From positions 62,001 to 126,000 of the forward strand of contig JARGSG010000191.1 of assembly GCA_030374805.1 (NCBI GenBank): a stretch of 64,000 bases of DNA. Direction: 5' to 3'. The stretch's first letter is position 1, and each line of letters starts with the position of its first letter. The notes under the pieces were generated by a model that saw only the letters and a program-made list of their open reading frames with translations, searched no databases and was not told the origin of the DNA. The position numbers were made by a program, and so were the translations under genes. This document shows, one piece after another, positions 30,561-41,843 of the stretch. The DNA is from Gracilaria gracilis (Eukaryota; Rhodophyta; Florideophyceae; Gracilariales; Gracilariaceae).

Positions 30561-31652
30561 ATGGCTATGCCTCATCCACATCTCCCGGTGCTTTCCCGGT
30601 TGAACAGTAGTCAGTCGTTGTTGGGTATGTCAATCTGCGGCTTTGCTGTTTTTCCTGTTGTCAGATTTGACAGAAGGAAGCTACCACGTAGACAAACTCG
30701 AAGGTCCAGGCGTGCTCCAGTTGCCCGAATGCTTCCCTTGCAGACGGGTTTAAAGATGGAGGTAATTGACGTCCCTCCGACGCCAGACGTGACGCCTTAT
30801 CCTCAAAATGAGAATCCCGTCTTGCTCTTTGTACATGGTACTTTGCATGGGGCATGGTGCTTCAAGTATTTTCAGCAGTATTTCGCTGATCACGGGTTTA
30901 TCACAAGAGCGATCTCATTGCGTGGGTGTGGCGAATCTGAGATAGAGCAAACTTCATCATCTACTCTTAGTCAACATATCGATGACCTGAATGAAGCCAT
31001 GCCAAAGTTATTAGGTGGATCTTCACCAATAATTGTGGCCCACAGTATGGGTGGTTTCGTGGTGCAGAAATGGATCGAACAGAACACAGACGTGCTCGTC
31101 GGTGGACTGGTGCTAATGGCATCCACGCCGCCCACAGGAAACTCTTCGATCATAAAACGTTTATTAGGCAAACTGGGGTTTTGGAACTGGCTAAAACTCT
31201 CTCTTGGGTTTATCCGGAAAACGGCAACGAGGGATTTATCTTTTTGCCGCCAAGTGTTTTTCTCTAAGAAAGACAGTGATGGGTTTTCAGAAGAACTTGA
31301 AGGTGACCAGAGATTGCAAGAATATATGAAGAACTTCAAGAAGACCAAGCTTACTCTTAACACGCGTTCCCTCAACACCGTGGTGCAAGACACGGGAGGG
31401 TATAGCGGGAAGGTGATGGTTCTATGTGCCACAGAGGATGCAATCGTGGATGAACAGGCGAATCAAGAAACGGCAGAGTTTTGGAACGGAGATCTGAAAG
31501 TGATACAGAACGCTCCCCACGATTTGATGTTATACTCAAATTGGGAGAAACCTGCTCGACTAATTCTAGAATGGATTCAAGAGAACATAACCGCGCAAGA
31601 TCACCCACAAGAAATACCCGAAGCCAGTCCTGTGGCAGATACAAGACAGTGA
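30561..31652 (+). CDS. Alpha/beta hydrolase, likely organelle-targeted
   Basis: A 363-residue serine hydrolase. After a Pro/Arg/Ser-rich leader of about 75 residues (transit-peptide-like, MAMPHPHLPVLSRL...), the fold starts at PVLLFVHGTLHGAWCFKYF (HGxxHG oxyanion region). Then AHSMGGFVVQ gives the nucleophile (Ser about 162). VLCATEDAIVD supplies the acid and APHDLMLYSNWEKPARLI the catalytic His. The substrate is unknown; similar folds serve as lipases, esterases or hydroxynitrile-lyase-like enzymes. Start at the ATG 30561 is inferred from where the leader begins. Confidence 0.8.
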   Translation: MAMPHPHLPVLSRLNSSQSLLGMSICGFAVFPVVRFDRRKLPRRQTRRSRRAPVARMLPLQTGLKMEVIDVPPTPDVTPYPQNENPVLLFVHGTLHGAWCFKYFQQYFADHGFITRAISLRGCGESEIEQTSSSTLSQHIDDLNEAMPKLLGGSSPIIVAHSMGGFVVQKWIEQNTDVLVGGLVLMASTPPTGNSSIIKRLLGKLGFWNWLKLSLGFIRKTATRDLSFCRQVFFSKKDSDGFSEELEGDQRLQEYMKNFKKTKLTLNTRSLNTVVQDTGGYSGKVMVLCATEDAIVDEQANQETAEFWNGDLKVIQNAPHDLMLYSNWEKPARLILEWIQENITAQDHPQEIPEASPVADTRQ

Positions 31653-32426
31653 AGAAGATGACCTCCCGATAGTTTTGAACAGAAAGCTTTCACACGGAGA
31701 TTATTCTTGTAATCCTTTGAGCGATCGTATCATGTACAAGTTCGTCAGTTTTGCACTGGTTATCAGTCTATATCACCTTGTCACTCTCTAGAGTAGGTTG
31801 AGTATACAATTTTTCCTCGTGTTCCACGTACAAATCTGTTTTGATCCTCAACCGTTATGACCAACCATGGTGATATTCTACTCATGAATGAGGACAGCGG
31901 GCGAGACAATTTACCTCCGCGACCTTGGTAGAGTACTGGCGACCACCTTCCTACTCGAGCGCTGCTCATGGCCGCCATCCGACGCGTTTTGCGCCATGAG
32001 GGCCGAACTGTTTTCGTCACCCACCACTCCCACCCCAGGAGCAGAGTCGTCTTCGTGGGACTCACTGAATGAGTAGAGCAGTTGCCCTACGGTGGAGCAG
32101 ACCCATATGCAAGGCCTCGGTCGGTGTTTTTGTATCGACCGAAATGATGTACACTGTACATTGTACAGAGAGCAACACGGAGGTGCTCAATAATTTAATT
32201 TAATGCTTTGTGAAGCTCACAGCTTGGAGGATAATTGTACAGGTGTCGTCGCTCTGCAGACTGCAGTATGCCGACGGCAGCAGACTCTGCTGTCTGCGCC
32301 CACAGGGCATGCAATCACCGACATCTACAGAAAAAGTCGTTCGATCGTTGCTCCGTTGCCACTGGGACTTGAACCTTTTGCGACTATCCGAGAAACGCAG
32401 GTCAGCAACCACGCCTTCCATTCACG
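31653..32426. other. Intergenic region
   Basis: About 770 bp. A short imperfect inverted repeat ATGTACACTGTACATTGTACA lies at about 32146. No gene supported. Confidence 0.45.
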
Positions 32427-32898
32427 ATGTTGGCAAGGGCCGCATCAGCAGCAAAACTTCTCAGATCGAGAGGCCATTTCGCGCAGGTTCCACGCCGTGC
32501 TCTTTCGGGCACTCAGGGAGGCCTTGAGAGAAAGGTTGGAGAGCGTACGTTGTTTGTGTACCTCAAGTCTTAAGAGAATGTTTGCTAACGCAAAAGGAAA
32601 CGATTTTGAACCATTTTCAGCGTATCCAGTTTCTGAGCGCCTGTTAAACAAGCAACGAAGCCAAAGAAATGGACTTATCGCTTATGCGGCTTCTGTGCTC
32701 GTTGGATTCCCCTTGGTGTACTATCTCACCGAGTAAGCTCTGAGATTGAACATTATGGCTTGTCTACATCTTGTTTCCTTTCACAGCTCTGTGCGGATCG
32801 CTGAGATGTTTAGGTATGGAACCGTTCTCGACAGCTTGTCTGTTTGTGCGCGCCTCCGCGCCATACTGCCTCACCCTCTCTCCTTTGTTGTTGTATAG
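32427..32898 (+). CDS. Candidate small mitochondrial membrane protein with introns (unrecognised)
   Basis: Inferred from splice signals. Exon 1 (32427-32544) encodes MLARAASAAKLLRSRGHFAQ, a textbook mitochondrial presequence. A 76-nt intron (GTACG, TGCTAAC, TTTCAG) joins exon 2 (32621-32732), which encodes PYPVSERLLNKQRSQRNG and one transmembrane helix (GLIAYAASVLVGFPLVYYLT). A 54-nt intron (GTAAG, CACAG) leads to exon 3 from 32787 (SVRIAEMFR). The 3' end is unsure: the frame stops at 32898, but a GTATG at 32814 and a TATAG at 32898 could form a third intron with coding continuing to about 33.06 kb. Family not recognised. Confidence 0.42.
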
Positions 32899-35176
32899 GT
32901 ATACTAGCTTGAGCTGCCACTCTGCTACATGTATCGATTTGTTTGTAAGAGTGCCTCTGCTGCATGGAACATTCTCGCAATCGGAAGAGAATGTGGCGCA
33001 AGACGGGTGGCGTCGCTTACTGCTTCGTCATTTTTTATTGCGAGCAGTTTATGAACGTTGAAGGAACGGCGGATTGTTCTTTTTGGCTGTTTGATGCACT
33101 AGGTCTGACGCTTGTAAAGCACGATCATCTCTAGCTCGTTTGTTTAAACATATCCACATGAGACGCCGACCAGAGCATACAACGGTTCGTCTCAACGTTG
33201 AGAGGTGTATTGATGTTGTTTACGTGAGCGTGCAAAGCGAATCGCTCAAAAAGCTCACAAGGAGGCATCAGCTGCTCACTGTGGCTGGGTGCCAGACTAC
33301 GTAGCATATTTGAGGCACAAATGTGCACTGATGTTAGGCTCACCAAGCGAGTACCGTTGTACAGTTGATCCCATTACAAAAAACGTTAGCTGAGCCTCAC
33401 AGCTGTTTTTTGACATTCATGTGTCGTGCGACGGTGCTGATAACATGTTTTGCGTACAAACTATGCAGCAGCGTGAAGAGTTTGTCGATAAGCGCCGCTG
33501 TTCATACACAGGCGCCCATGCTCTCCGGCGTCTCTCAGCTCGAAAGGGGCAAGTATATCTACATCTACCGCTGGTAGATATGTTGTGAGGGAAAGCATTT
33601 GCAACAAATTCTGCACGCGTTGTTACTTTATCTAACACACGTGTGTAGCTGTACTTGGATGTACAATACAGGTAAGGGTTAACGTTCTACCCTGTATATT
33701 AGTTGAAGCGCTTGCACATCCGGCCGCGAAAACATAACGCAGTGCACCTTATGTTTGGTGCTCATGATGTTGAGAGTGTGCAAGCGCTCTCTCTCTCACA
33801 TGGAGAGTGACATGGTTGGCGGCGCATTGGTGAGCGAACGATTATCACAGACGCAGAATGAGCTACACTGTAGCACGATGTGGGCAGCAGCTGTGAGAAG
33901 AGTTGTAACGTGGTTTTGTGCGCGGAGTCATTGGTGGCGGACAAGTGCGTACCGTCGGTTACGGCGGTTAGCGTGCGCGCGGCGCGGCCGGTATCGAAGA
34001 TTGGTAAATCTCGAGTTGCAGCAGATTGGCCAAGAGAAAAACAATTGCTGAATGGGGCTGAGAGTGTGGAACGAACTTGTAGCCGCCACAGCGGTACTGT
34101 ACTTTTCAAGTTGCTTTAATAATAAAAACACACAACCATGTTTAACCAACGTTTAAAGCTGCCAAAATAAACAGCCGCAGCCAGCCCGAGCTCTTGTCGC
34201 GCTCTCGACCGCGCGTGAGCGCCCTCAGAGAGGGCGCCCGAGTAACTTTACGCTGATAGATATGAGTGGACGGCAACGCACAAGGAAACCGCATGAGCTG
34301 CCTGAGCTGCCGCTGACCAAACATCAACCATGCACCTATGGGTAACATAAGCTTAAGGTTATATCACTGATATGAAACTGGGCAGGAAGATTAGGGCGAA
34401 GGTGCGCCAGATTTAATGAGATGACGTGTTGAGCAGATGGCACAGCACACACACACGCAGGGGGAGGCGACGCTGCGTCGCCCGACGCTGTTTGGCCACA
34501 AGCCACGCAACCTGGCAACACAACCACCCCAACCTTTGCAATCACATCAATGATCAGCGCCAGAGGCGTCTCTGCACACTGCGCCACGCCGGGCCATGGC
34601 CGTAGTGTAGATAGATAGAGAGTAGATAACTTTTTACCCCTTAACGTATCCACGGTAGCCGTGTACATACAGCACAGCGGCAGTGCGCCGTTCACCACCT
34701 GGCAGCGGCGCGCTCCGCAGCGCCCAAAAATAGCGCCGCGAGCGTAGCGGCCGCGGCCGCCGCAGCGGCAGGCCGGCGGCAGCCCCGTCGTTGGTTGCCG
34801 CCGCCAATGGACGCGTGCGCCGCGCGCGCGCGCATATATCGGCGCGGCGGCGCGCTATCAACGCGCGCCACGTGCCAGAGAGCAAGTGCTGATTGGCGTG
34901 CACTTGCGGAGCGCCGCGCGCATCGCGCAGCCGCCGCCTACAAATGACGTCACTGTGGTTAAAGACGCACGCCCATCGCCCCGCGCCCCCGCCCGCATCG
35001 CCCTCCCCGTCCGTCCACAGGCGCCCCGCCGCCGCCGCCGCCAGCTAAGCCCCCCCTTGACTACCGTCGCTGCCGCGCCCTCATCGTCATCCACCGCCCG
35101 CCGCCCGCCGCCGCCCGCCGCCGCCCGCCGCCGCCCGCCCGTCCGCCCGCCCGCCCGCTCCTTTGCGTGCTCCGCC
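32899..35176. other. Gene-free stretch leading into a GC-rich island
   Basis: 32.9-34.6 kb has no supported gene; many short ORFs occur on both strands. From about 34.68 kb the GC content rises sharply into a CpG-rich island that forms the MINPP1-like 5' region, with CCG/CCCG repeats at 35093-35158 (about 66 nt of C/G-only repeats). A palindromic CACGTG (about 34870) and an inverted CCAAT box (34889-34896) lie in the island. Confidence 0.55.
34889..34896 (-). promoter_or_regulatory. CCAATCAG box upstream of MINPP1-like gene
   Basis: CTGATTGG on the plus strand, i.e. CCAATCAG on the minus strand, 281 bp before the ATG at 35177. CCAAT boxes work in either orientation. The same octamer precedes SDP1 and lies between uL4m and CLC. 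Binding by NF-Y is known for CCAAT in other eukaryotes; here it is inferred. Confidence 0.4.
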
Positions 35177-36859
35177 ATGGATCTTCTTGATGACGACTCG
35201 CTCGCCGCGCCTGACCGTTGCGCCGTCGCCTTTCACCATCAGCCGGTCGCGCCTCACCTGTACGCCCTGCCCCTTCTTCCGCGCCAGCCGCATCCGCTGC
35301 GCCGCTTCACCTCCTCGCCCAGTCTCGACTCGGTCGCCGCCGTCTTCCAGGAGCTCGCCGCCAAACTGCCGCTCACCCACACCCCCGCCACGCTTCAGCT
35401 CAAGCCAACCCGCCGCACCTCCAACCCGCAGTCGCCTTCCTGCACCCACTTTGTGCCCTCCTTCTCCACCACCCTCGACTTTGGTTCAAAGACGCCCTAC
35501 CCGCACCCGGCCTCGTTACAGCCGCTGCACAACCATCATCAGCACCAACCCGCCCGCCTCATCCACGTCTCGCTCATTGCGCGTCACGGCACGCGCAACC
35601 CAACCAACAGCTGCATTCAGCGCGTAACCGCCTTGCACACCTGGCTGCACTCCGCGCTTTCCCCCGTTCCGCTGTGGCTGCACCAATGGTCCGCCCAGCT
35701 GGACGTGTACCGCGCCAGTCCGGGTTCCCTCACCTCGCACGGTCATCAAGAGCTGCACGCCATCGGTGCCCGATTTGCCCGTCTCTACGCGTACGCTCTG
35801 CACGCTGTGGGCAACACCGTCAGACTGCGCTCCTCGTACAAGGCCAGAGCCATATCCTCTGCCCGAGCCTTTCTGGACGGCTACCGACACACCTGTTCCA
35901 CAAACCGACTGCCGCAGCCCAATACCTTGGTGGTCGAAGAGAGTACGCCGCCTGCCACTCCCCCGCCATCAATCCTCAGCGAATCTTCAGAACAATCTGA
36001 AGTGCCCGAAGTGCCGTCCACTCACTTTGACCATTACACCCAATCACCGCCCACTGAATACAGTTCAGACGCGTCAACGGACGAAGAAGCTTTGCTCGAG
36101 ATACTGCCTAGCGGACGAGACAAGGTCTTGCGCTATTTTGACCACCATGTGGAGTATGCCCAGTTCGCCCTTCATCACAAAGCCCTTACACTGCGTCATT
36201 TATCACGAGGCCCGCTACTGCCCATTGCTACCGAGATTGCTAAGCGCATCTCAAAAGGGTTAGGCGCGCCCCAACCGATGGAGCCGGCGCTCATTCGCTC
36301 TGTCGCCGAAGCAGGCGCATTTGAGAACGCGCATGGCAGGTTTGATCGCAGTGCCTTTTGTACTGTTCTCACCCCAAAGGACACAGCTATTCTGGAGCTG
36401 TTCGAGAAGTATCATCGTCCGTTCTTTCAGCAGCTTGATCGATTCAGAGCGGTTGCAGCCCCTCTTGTGGCTGACCTTGCGCAGTCATTACGCGCAAGCG
36501 CTGCACGCGCGGGTGACCCCGGCGTACATGCGGCTGACTTGCGCTTTGCTCACGCGGAAACTCTGGTGCCTTTGTTGATACTGCTTGGTATTGATGGCAA
36601 TGGACTGGCCACTGACTCGCCACAGTACCGTTCTGGGCTGAGCGCAATGAGTCCGTTTGCAGCCAATCTGGCTTTTGAACTGTATGAACAAGAAAGTGAC
36701 GGTGTTAAGACGCACTTTGTCCGGCTTCGTCTTCATGAACGATATGTGGAATACATTCCCGTGCTGGGAGAGCATGGAGCGACAGGGATTGTGCCATTGC
36801 AAGTACTGCTTGACTACTTTGATGACATACTCGAGGAAGGAATGCATTTCTACGAATAG
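35177..36859 (+). CDS. MINPP1: Multiple inositol polyphosphate phosphatase-like histidine acid phosphatase
   Basis: A branch 2 histidine phosphatase of 560 residues that removes phosphates from inositol phosphates such as InsP6. The nucleophile motif is SLIARHGTRNP (RHG at about residue 136) and the acid motif is FAHAETLVPLL (HAET, His about 459). LTSHGHQELHAIGARFARLY and RSSYKARAISSARAFLDGY are substrate-pocket blocks. A Ser/Glu/Pro-rich acidic insert at about residues 245-310 is not usual. The ATG at 35177 has a strong context (GCCATGG); the open frame continues upstream but that part is simple repeat. No clear signal peptide is present, although family members often enter the secretory pathway. 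Single exon. Confidence 0.88.
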   Translation: MDLLDDDSLAAPDRCAVAFHHQPVAPHLYALPLLPRQPHPLRRFTSSPSLDSVAAVFQELAAKLPLTHTPATLQLKPTRRTSNPQSPSCTHFVPSFSTTLDFGSKTPYPHPASLQPLHNHHQHQPARLIHVSLIARHGTRNPTNSCIQRVTALHTWLHSALSPVPLWLHQWSAQLDVYRASPGSLTSHGHQELHAIGARFARLYAYALHAVGNTVRLRSSYKARAISSARAFLDGYRHTCSTNRLPQPNTLVVEESTPPATPPPSILSESSEQSEVPEVPSTHFDHYTQSPPTEYSSDASTDEEALLEILPSGRDKVLRYFDHHVEYAQFALHHKALTLRHLSRGPLLPIATEIAKRISKGLGAPQPMEPALIRSVAEAGAFENAHGRFDRSAFCTVLTPKDTAILELFEKYHRPFFQQLDRFRAVAAPLVADLAQSLRASAARAGDPGVHAADLRFAHAETLVPLLILLGIDGNGLATDSPQYRSGLSAMSPFAANLAFELYEQESDGVKTHFVRLRLHERYVEYIPVLGEHGATGIVPLQVLLDYFDDILEEGMHFYE

Positions 36860-37133
36860 AACCAAATGCTAATCCCCGGCGTGTGTTTGTTTCTGTTTTG
36901 TTCAGTTAGCGTAGTAAGCTCATTGTCAATGTGTTTCATATATTCATGCGTTCTTCTGTACCATGTTCACCATTCTCGAGATATAATCTGCACATGAAAA
37001 AAAAACCCTTAACTTGAAACACCGAACTCACCGTGAATATTGTTACTGCCACATTCCTTACATTTGTAAACAAGTCAATCTAACTGTGTGTTGTGTCATT
37101 CTACGCGTGTGTTTCAGAGCGCATTCAGCCTCG

Positions 37134-37660
37134 TTACGTTTTCGAGCCGTGTTGTTCCAAGTGTCTCCTGGCTGCGCCTGCAGCCGCCAAGGCAGTGTCG
37201 GCGTCGTTTGGCAAGCCGGCCTTTTCGAACAAACCTACCATGTGCCCATCGGGGCTACGTATGGCGGCAATTTTTCCGTACGATTCGTAACGAATGGCAC
37301 CATCCAACACCGCACCGTATTGAACAAGCTGGGGGATGGTCCTGTCCATATCTTCCACCTCAAATGTAAGAAATGGCGAGTAGCCCGTCGAACACTGTGA
37401 CTCGCTGCATACGTTGAGCAGAATTTAGTGAGCTACGTCTCGTAAGAGTGCGATCAAAACCAAAACGCTGATACAGTGCACGTCACGTACCTCTCAGCCG
37501 CGCACAATTCCAAGGCAGTGTCAGTCCCTACGCGAAGACGCGCAAAGTTGGTCCCTTGCGCGTCGACGAGAAGACCGAGTCCATCGCGGTAGAACTGAAT
37601 ACCGAGCTCCACGTCGCGAAGTAGAAGCACAATTCTGGACAGTCTTGTTGCCATCTGCAT
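37134..37660 (-). CDS. VOC/glyoxalase-like protein, one intron
   Basis: CDS is complement(join(37134..37404, 37491..37660)), 146 residues. Exon 1 encodes MATRLSRIVLLLRDVELGIQ and FYRDGLGL, the first half of a beta-alpha-beta-beta-beta unit, ending ALELCAAE. The 86-nt intron has donor GTACG and acceptor GCAG. Exon 2 continues SPFLTFEVEDMD, GAVLDGAIRYESYGKIAAIR and SPDGHMVGLFEK. This matches single-domain vicinal-oxygen-chelate proteins (glyoxalase I or dioxygenase-like). E in LELCAAE and H in DGHMVG may be metal ligands. Substrate unknown. Start is ATG 37660; the frame continues open upstream without homology. Confidence 0.82.
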
Positions 37661-39760
37661 TCGGATACGTTGTCCGCGCCGATTTGTTGAATTGCGAACC
37701 AAAAGCTGCGTTTTGTGACATGCTCTCCTTTCGCTCCCGAAGCGGACGTGCGCACGTCTGCCGGGGCAGCGCTTGATCGCTTCCATACAAGGCCGATCGG
37801 CTGCTTTGCGCAACTCGTGTGCCATATCACAAACCCAAACGTGTCGATCGTGGAGTTGTTGACTTACAGTAACCCATTGATAAACGTCCATTCTGATCTG
37901 AGAGCAAAACACGCACATGTGCGTCCGTCGTGCCCCATCCTAGTTCGATGATCGAACGTGCTTACATACCCTTGTACCAACGGTATGTAAGACCTTGGCC
38001 TCGAAAGCAGACTGTCGTGATCGTGATCGTATCAAACCTCACTGTCATGGTGTTTGATGTACCGTTGGTAGTCGTCAGCCTTCGTCATTCGTGCTCTCAG
38101 TGCAGCTTTCTACGGTGATAAAGTTTATTGCCGTGAACGACAACAAAAATGCAGGTCGCGGGTGCTCAACACTCCCAGCAACTGGTATACGCTGGAACAG
38201 CGCACCTATGAGATTTTTGCTCCGTCAAATCATGGTTTCTCAATCTATATGATTTGGTTTGGCCCGGTGAACATGTGACAGTGATGGCATTCTAAACACT
38301 TTTACTCATCGATGCGTATTGCCTTTGGTCAAGCTTAACTTACCCTTGTAAAACCAGATTATGTTTAGGTCTCATATCGCTTTGTCCGCCAGCGATACAC
38401 ATAAACTCTACACATCAACGTTTTTTTGTCAGCCAGAGCGCACCCTCAGTGACACCTATTTCATTCAGTGCACGAGCATGAACTACAACCCCTTGCAGTG
38501 CAAGCTTTCTTTGTGGCAAACACTTTGTCCTCTTTCAGCTCAGTCAGCCTCCAAACCAGAGCCCTAAAAGCTTTATCGTTCAATCCTGTTTACGTACAGT
38601 ATCAGCGTTTTGAGTACTTTGTCTTGCTCTTGTACTTCTTCTATCAAGACACGTCTGAAGATGTAATTCAACTTACATTCGGGCAATCAGATTGTCGACA
38701 TGAATCGAAACACAGTTTCTGAATCGAAACACAGTTTGGCAAAGCGCTTTGAACAAAATATCCAACCGCATTCATTGAAACGGTGCTATAGCGATGCCCC
38801 CAACAAGACCTCATGCACAGCACCTTATTTCAATCAGCGATGAACGCTCTGCTGCTCTTTTAAGAGCTTTTGCGCGACTCGTATGAGATGATCTCAATAT
38901 CTTACTGGAACTGTTTATGTATCTCCTATTAGCTGCTACGTGGTGAGTATTCCACGATAGTTGGTTTCCTGATGAATTTCTCGTTTCGAATTGATACACA
39001 GTTGGACAATGGATAAAGATTTTGAGCTACTAATAATAACTGTGTCGCCATGTGTACTACTGAGCCGCACATGAGCTTGTATGGAGCATTGCTTGTACAT
39101 GTGATGCTAAACGGCAACTTGAGACAACAATGCTATTGGGAAACAATAATTTAAATCTTGTTTCCAGACAGAGAAATCGATATCTTCCGGGAGCGTAGAA
39201 GAAGAGAAGAAGTCAAAAGCGTCATCATGAAACAGAGAACGTTTCTCAGAGAAACGAACGCTCAAGAATAGCTGATTGTATCTACACTTCTCTTGGTGCC
39301 AGCAGCTTTTTGGAACTGGACCAGTTGGTCAAGCCCGAAAGGGTTCAAGATGGCAATGCACTAGTGGCACACACCCAGAAAGCTGGGAGTAATGTAGTCC
39401 CCCTTACAGTACACCCCAGTAGCCACCCAAACGCATTCTTGCATGATCCCAGACGGGGGATTCCCAGTGGCATTAGCTCTGTACCGAGTCTAGCTAGAGA
39501 TATCCCTCGGATCAAAGGTGAAGCCGTACTTCATCACCACAGGCCTAGGTGGTGCTCCACTCCTCGTTCGTACAAGGGTAACGTTACCACGGTAAACGCG
39601 TGAGACGAGTCTATGGCTTTACTTTGATCCACAGTTTTGGAGAACAGCTGTTGCAAACCGGGTGCCTAGGCTACAGACTTGCAAGCAAGATTTGGATATA
39701 CGAATAGCAACTAAGGGCCAGTTTGGTCGCGCTTCCCTAACACGGATACAACCGTTATAC
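37661..39760. other. Gene-free stretch with a 19-bp tandem duplication
   Basis: About 2.1 kb with no supported gene. Two 19-nt copies beginning TGAATCGAAACACAGTTT lie at 38701-38738. ORFs here, including 39310-39603, look like chance frames. No LINE peptide was seen. Confidence 0.5.
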
Positions 39761-40839
39761 ATGATGCGAGTATTCACCATTCACAGAAGTGCAGCGCAAG
39801 CGTTTAGAAGAACGGTTCGAGGGAAGCGATATTGTAATCGAAAGACTGGTTTGCAGCTGAGGGCAAATGCAGCCACTATTGGCTTGTTTTGCTTCTCAGC
39901 ACCGCAAGTGCTTGACGTCGGTAGCAATAGAATAGCAGATCAGGGTGAGTTTCGTGCACAAGATTCAGTATATTCCAGGTTTTCCGGCGTATCTTCACCA
40001 GAAGATGTGGTTGAAATAATTAAGGATACGTACTATGACATTCATTCCAAGGTGGATAAGCTGATCAAGGAGAAGCTGTCGACTGGGGGCGGGAGGGATG
40101 TGTTTTATATCACTGCTGTTAACGTTGCTATCTACACATTGTGGAAGATAGCACCAGCTAGTTTGATGCACAGGTTCGTTTTGCTTGATTCCAAGAGTTG
40201 AATTTGATTTGCTTATTGTATTGTTCCGCGTGGCTCACATTTTTGGTTACCCTTGGTAGACATTTCACTAATTCTGTGGAAGGGATGAGACGGGCACGAG
40301 TGTGGACTTGCGTGACGTCCAACTTTTCACACAGGGGTATATTTCATCTGGCGGCTAACATGTACGTGTTAAACAAGTACGGTGAAGATGTAGCCGAGGT
40401 GCTAGGAAGCCATCGGTTCTACCTGTTTTACGGCACGGCGGGAGTAGCGTCGTCGCTAGCAAGCCTGTCGTTTCGGCGGCTGACACGCAATCACTACCAA
40501 AGTCTGGGAGCGAGTGGAGCGGTGGCCGCGACACTATGGCTGTACGCGAGCTTATTCCCGAAGCGAAGGATGTCATTGTTCGGTTCCGATTACGTAATTT
40601 CAATGCAAGAATTTGCGCTCGCATTCACAGTGATGGACGTTGCCGGGCTGCTGGGGTCGGCAGCGAAGATCGATTTCGCGGCGCACGTGGGAGGCGCGCT
40701 GTTTGCCAACGTCTGGTTCCAGCTGGTGCGCGACACACTAATGCACGAGCGCAAGCAACGAGAGCAGAGTGGTGGATGGCGACTGTCGCGCTTTCTGTCC
40801 AGAACGTTGCGCGGCCTGAATCGAAAGGAGAGCCCGTAG
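39761..40839 (+). CDS. PARL: PARL-type mitochondrial rhomboid protease, one intron
   Basis: CDS is join(39761..40173, 40260..40839), 330 residues. The 86-nt intron (GTTCG donor, GGTAG acceptor) is supported because splicing joins ASLMHR to HFTNSVEGM in frame; unspliced, the frame stops. Catalytic residues: Ser in SLGASGAVAATL (about 223) and His in DFAAHVGGALF (about 280). FSHRGIFHLAANMYVL is the oxyanion HxxxN segment. VFYITAVNVAIYTLWKIA is the first core helix. The N-terminus (MMRVFTIHRSAAQAFRRTVR) is a mitochondrial presequence. Intramembrane serine protease of the inner membrane; substrates unknown here. Confidence 0.9.
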
Positions 40840-41167
40840 CCATCAGTCGCGCGCGTGCGGTCGTCACATGTTTCCGTTTCAGTGTGTGTCGCTCTCCTTC
40901 AACACACTCTCCGTGTCCCTCGCCGCTACTTTTTTCCCACTTTGCAACTCATCCGACACGGCGTGCCTCCCCTGCACCATTGGCAGCCCCAATTTGTGCG
41001 TGGAGCATGTTCACGTCAACTGATACCCGTCGCCGTTCTTCTACACGGCCTTAGCTTCACTCAACAAAACTTCTGTTCCTGTACACATTCCACACGCTCC
41101 ATGCTCCATGCTCCATGCTCCACGCTCCAACCGCCCCAACATCAGCAAACGTTCTCTAGTCATCATC
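40840..41167. other. Short intergenic region
   Basis: About 330 bp. ATGCTCCATGCTCCATGCTCC, a short tandem repeat, lies at 41101-41120. No gene. Confidence 0.5.
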
Positions 41168-41782
41168 ATGCAACATGAACAGATTGATTCCTCTCAACCG
41201 CAAACCGACGCCCCTGCCCCACCGCCAATTCTCACCCAGTTGGTATCCATACCACCAATAGGCTCTCGCGATAAAACCGAGGATAGAAAGACTCCCAAGA
41301 GATCTGGAGTGCTCAGCCCCGGACGTGCCTTTGTGAATCCGCTATACTTTCGAAGGATTACTGGCAGTTCTACCAGCTCCGAAAATGAGAGCCCTCCGTT
41401 TCGTCGCGTAGCGAGTGCTGTAAGCAATCCCGACGACAAGTCAACAACAAAGTACCTCATCCGAACGCCCAAGGCTCTGGACAGTGACTCAGACCCAGCA
41501 TGGTTGTCAAAGAGGGTCATGAGCGAATTATCCAAAGAAGCGCAAGAAGGCGGCCGCGCTCCGTCGCCAAGACCCGCCGATGCGGTTCAACTCTGTGTCG
41601 AGCATAACAAGCAAATGCAGGTATGGGAGGACTACATGGCTCTGACACACGGTGTTTACGAAAACGAAACAAGCTCCTTCAGTTTCAAAAGAACCGATAC
41701 GCTCAGTGCACCAGAAGCCTTACCAAAGGCGCTCGAACCTCAAGATATGGAGGACTCAGACGTCGATGATGAGTTCTTTTGA
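41168..41782 (+). CDS. Unknown disordered protein with acidic tail, 204 aa
   Basis: ATG at 41168 (MQHEQIDSS) to a stop at 41782. Low hydrophobicity, rich in Ser, Pro, Asp and Lys. SPGRAFVNPLYFRRI and KYLIRTPKALDSDSDP look like short conserved-type motifs, and the C-terminus is acidic (MEDSDVDDEFF). No family recognised. Its coherent composition, good length and close convergence with uL4m (62 bp between stops) support it as a real gene. Confidence 0.6.
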   Translation: MQHEQIDSSQPQTDAPAPPPILTQLVSIPPIGSRDKTEDRKTPKRSGVLSPGRAFVNPLYFRRITGSSTSSENESPPFRRVASAVSNPDDKSTTKYLIRTPKALDSDSDPAWLSKRVMSELSKEAQEGGRAPSPRPADAVQLCVEHNKQMQVWEDYMALTHGVYENETSSFSFKRTDTLSAPEALPKALEPQDMEDSDVDDEFF

Positions 41783-41843
41783 TTGCATTTCATTCTTGTT
41801 TCCGCGCTTTCTGCATTTGTGTGATGGCTAGATTTATGTTGCT

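Noticed and set aside
39310..39603. 97-codon plus ORF as a small gene
   Set aside because: No recognisable motif, no conserved start context, within a gene-free stretch.
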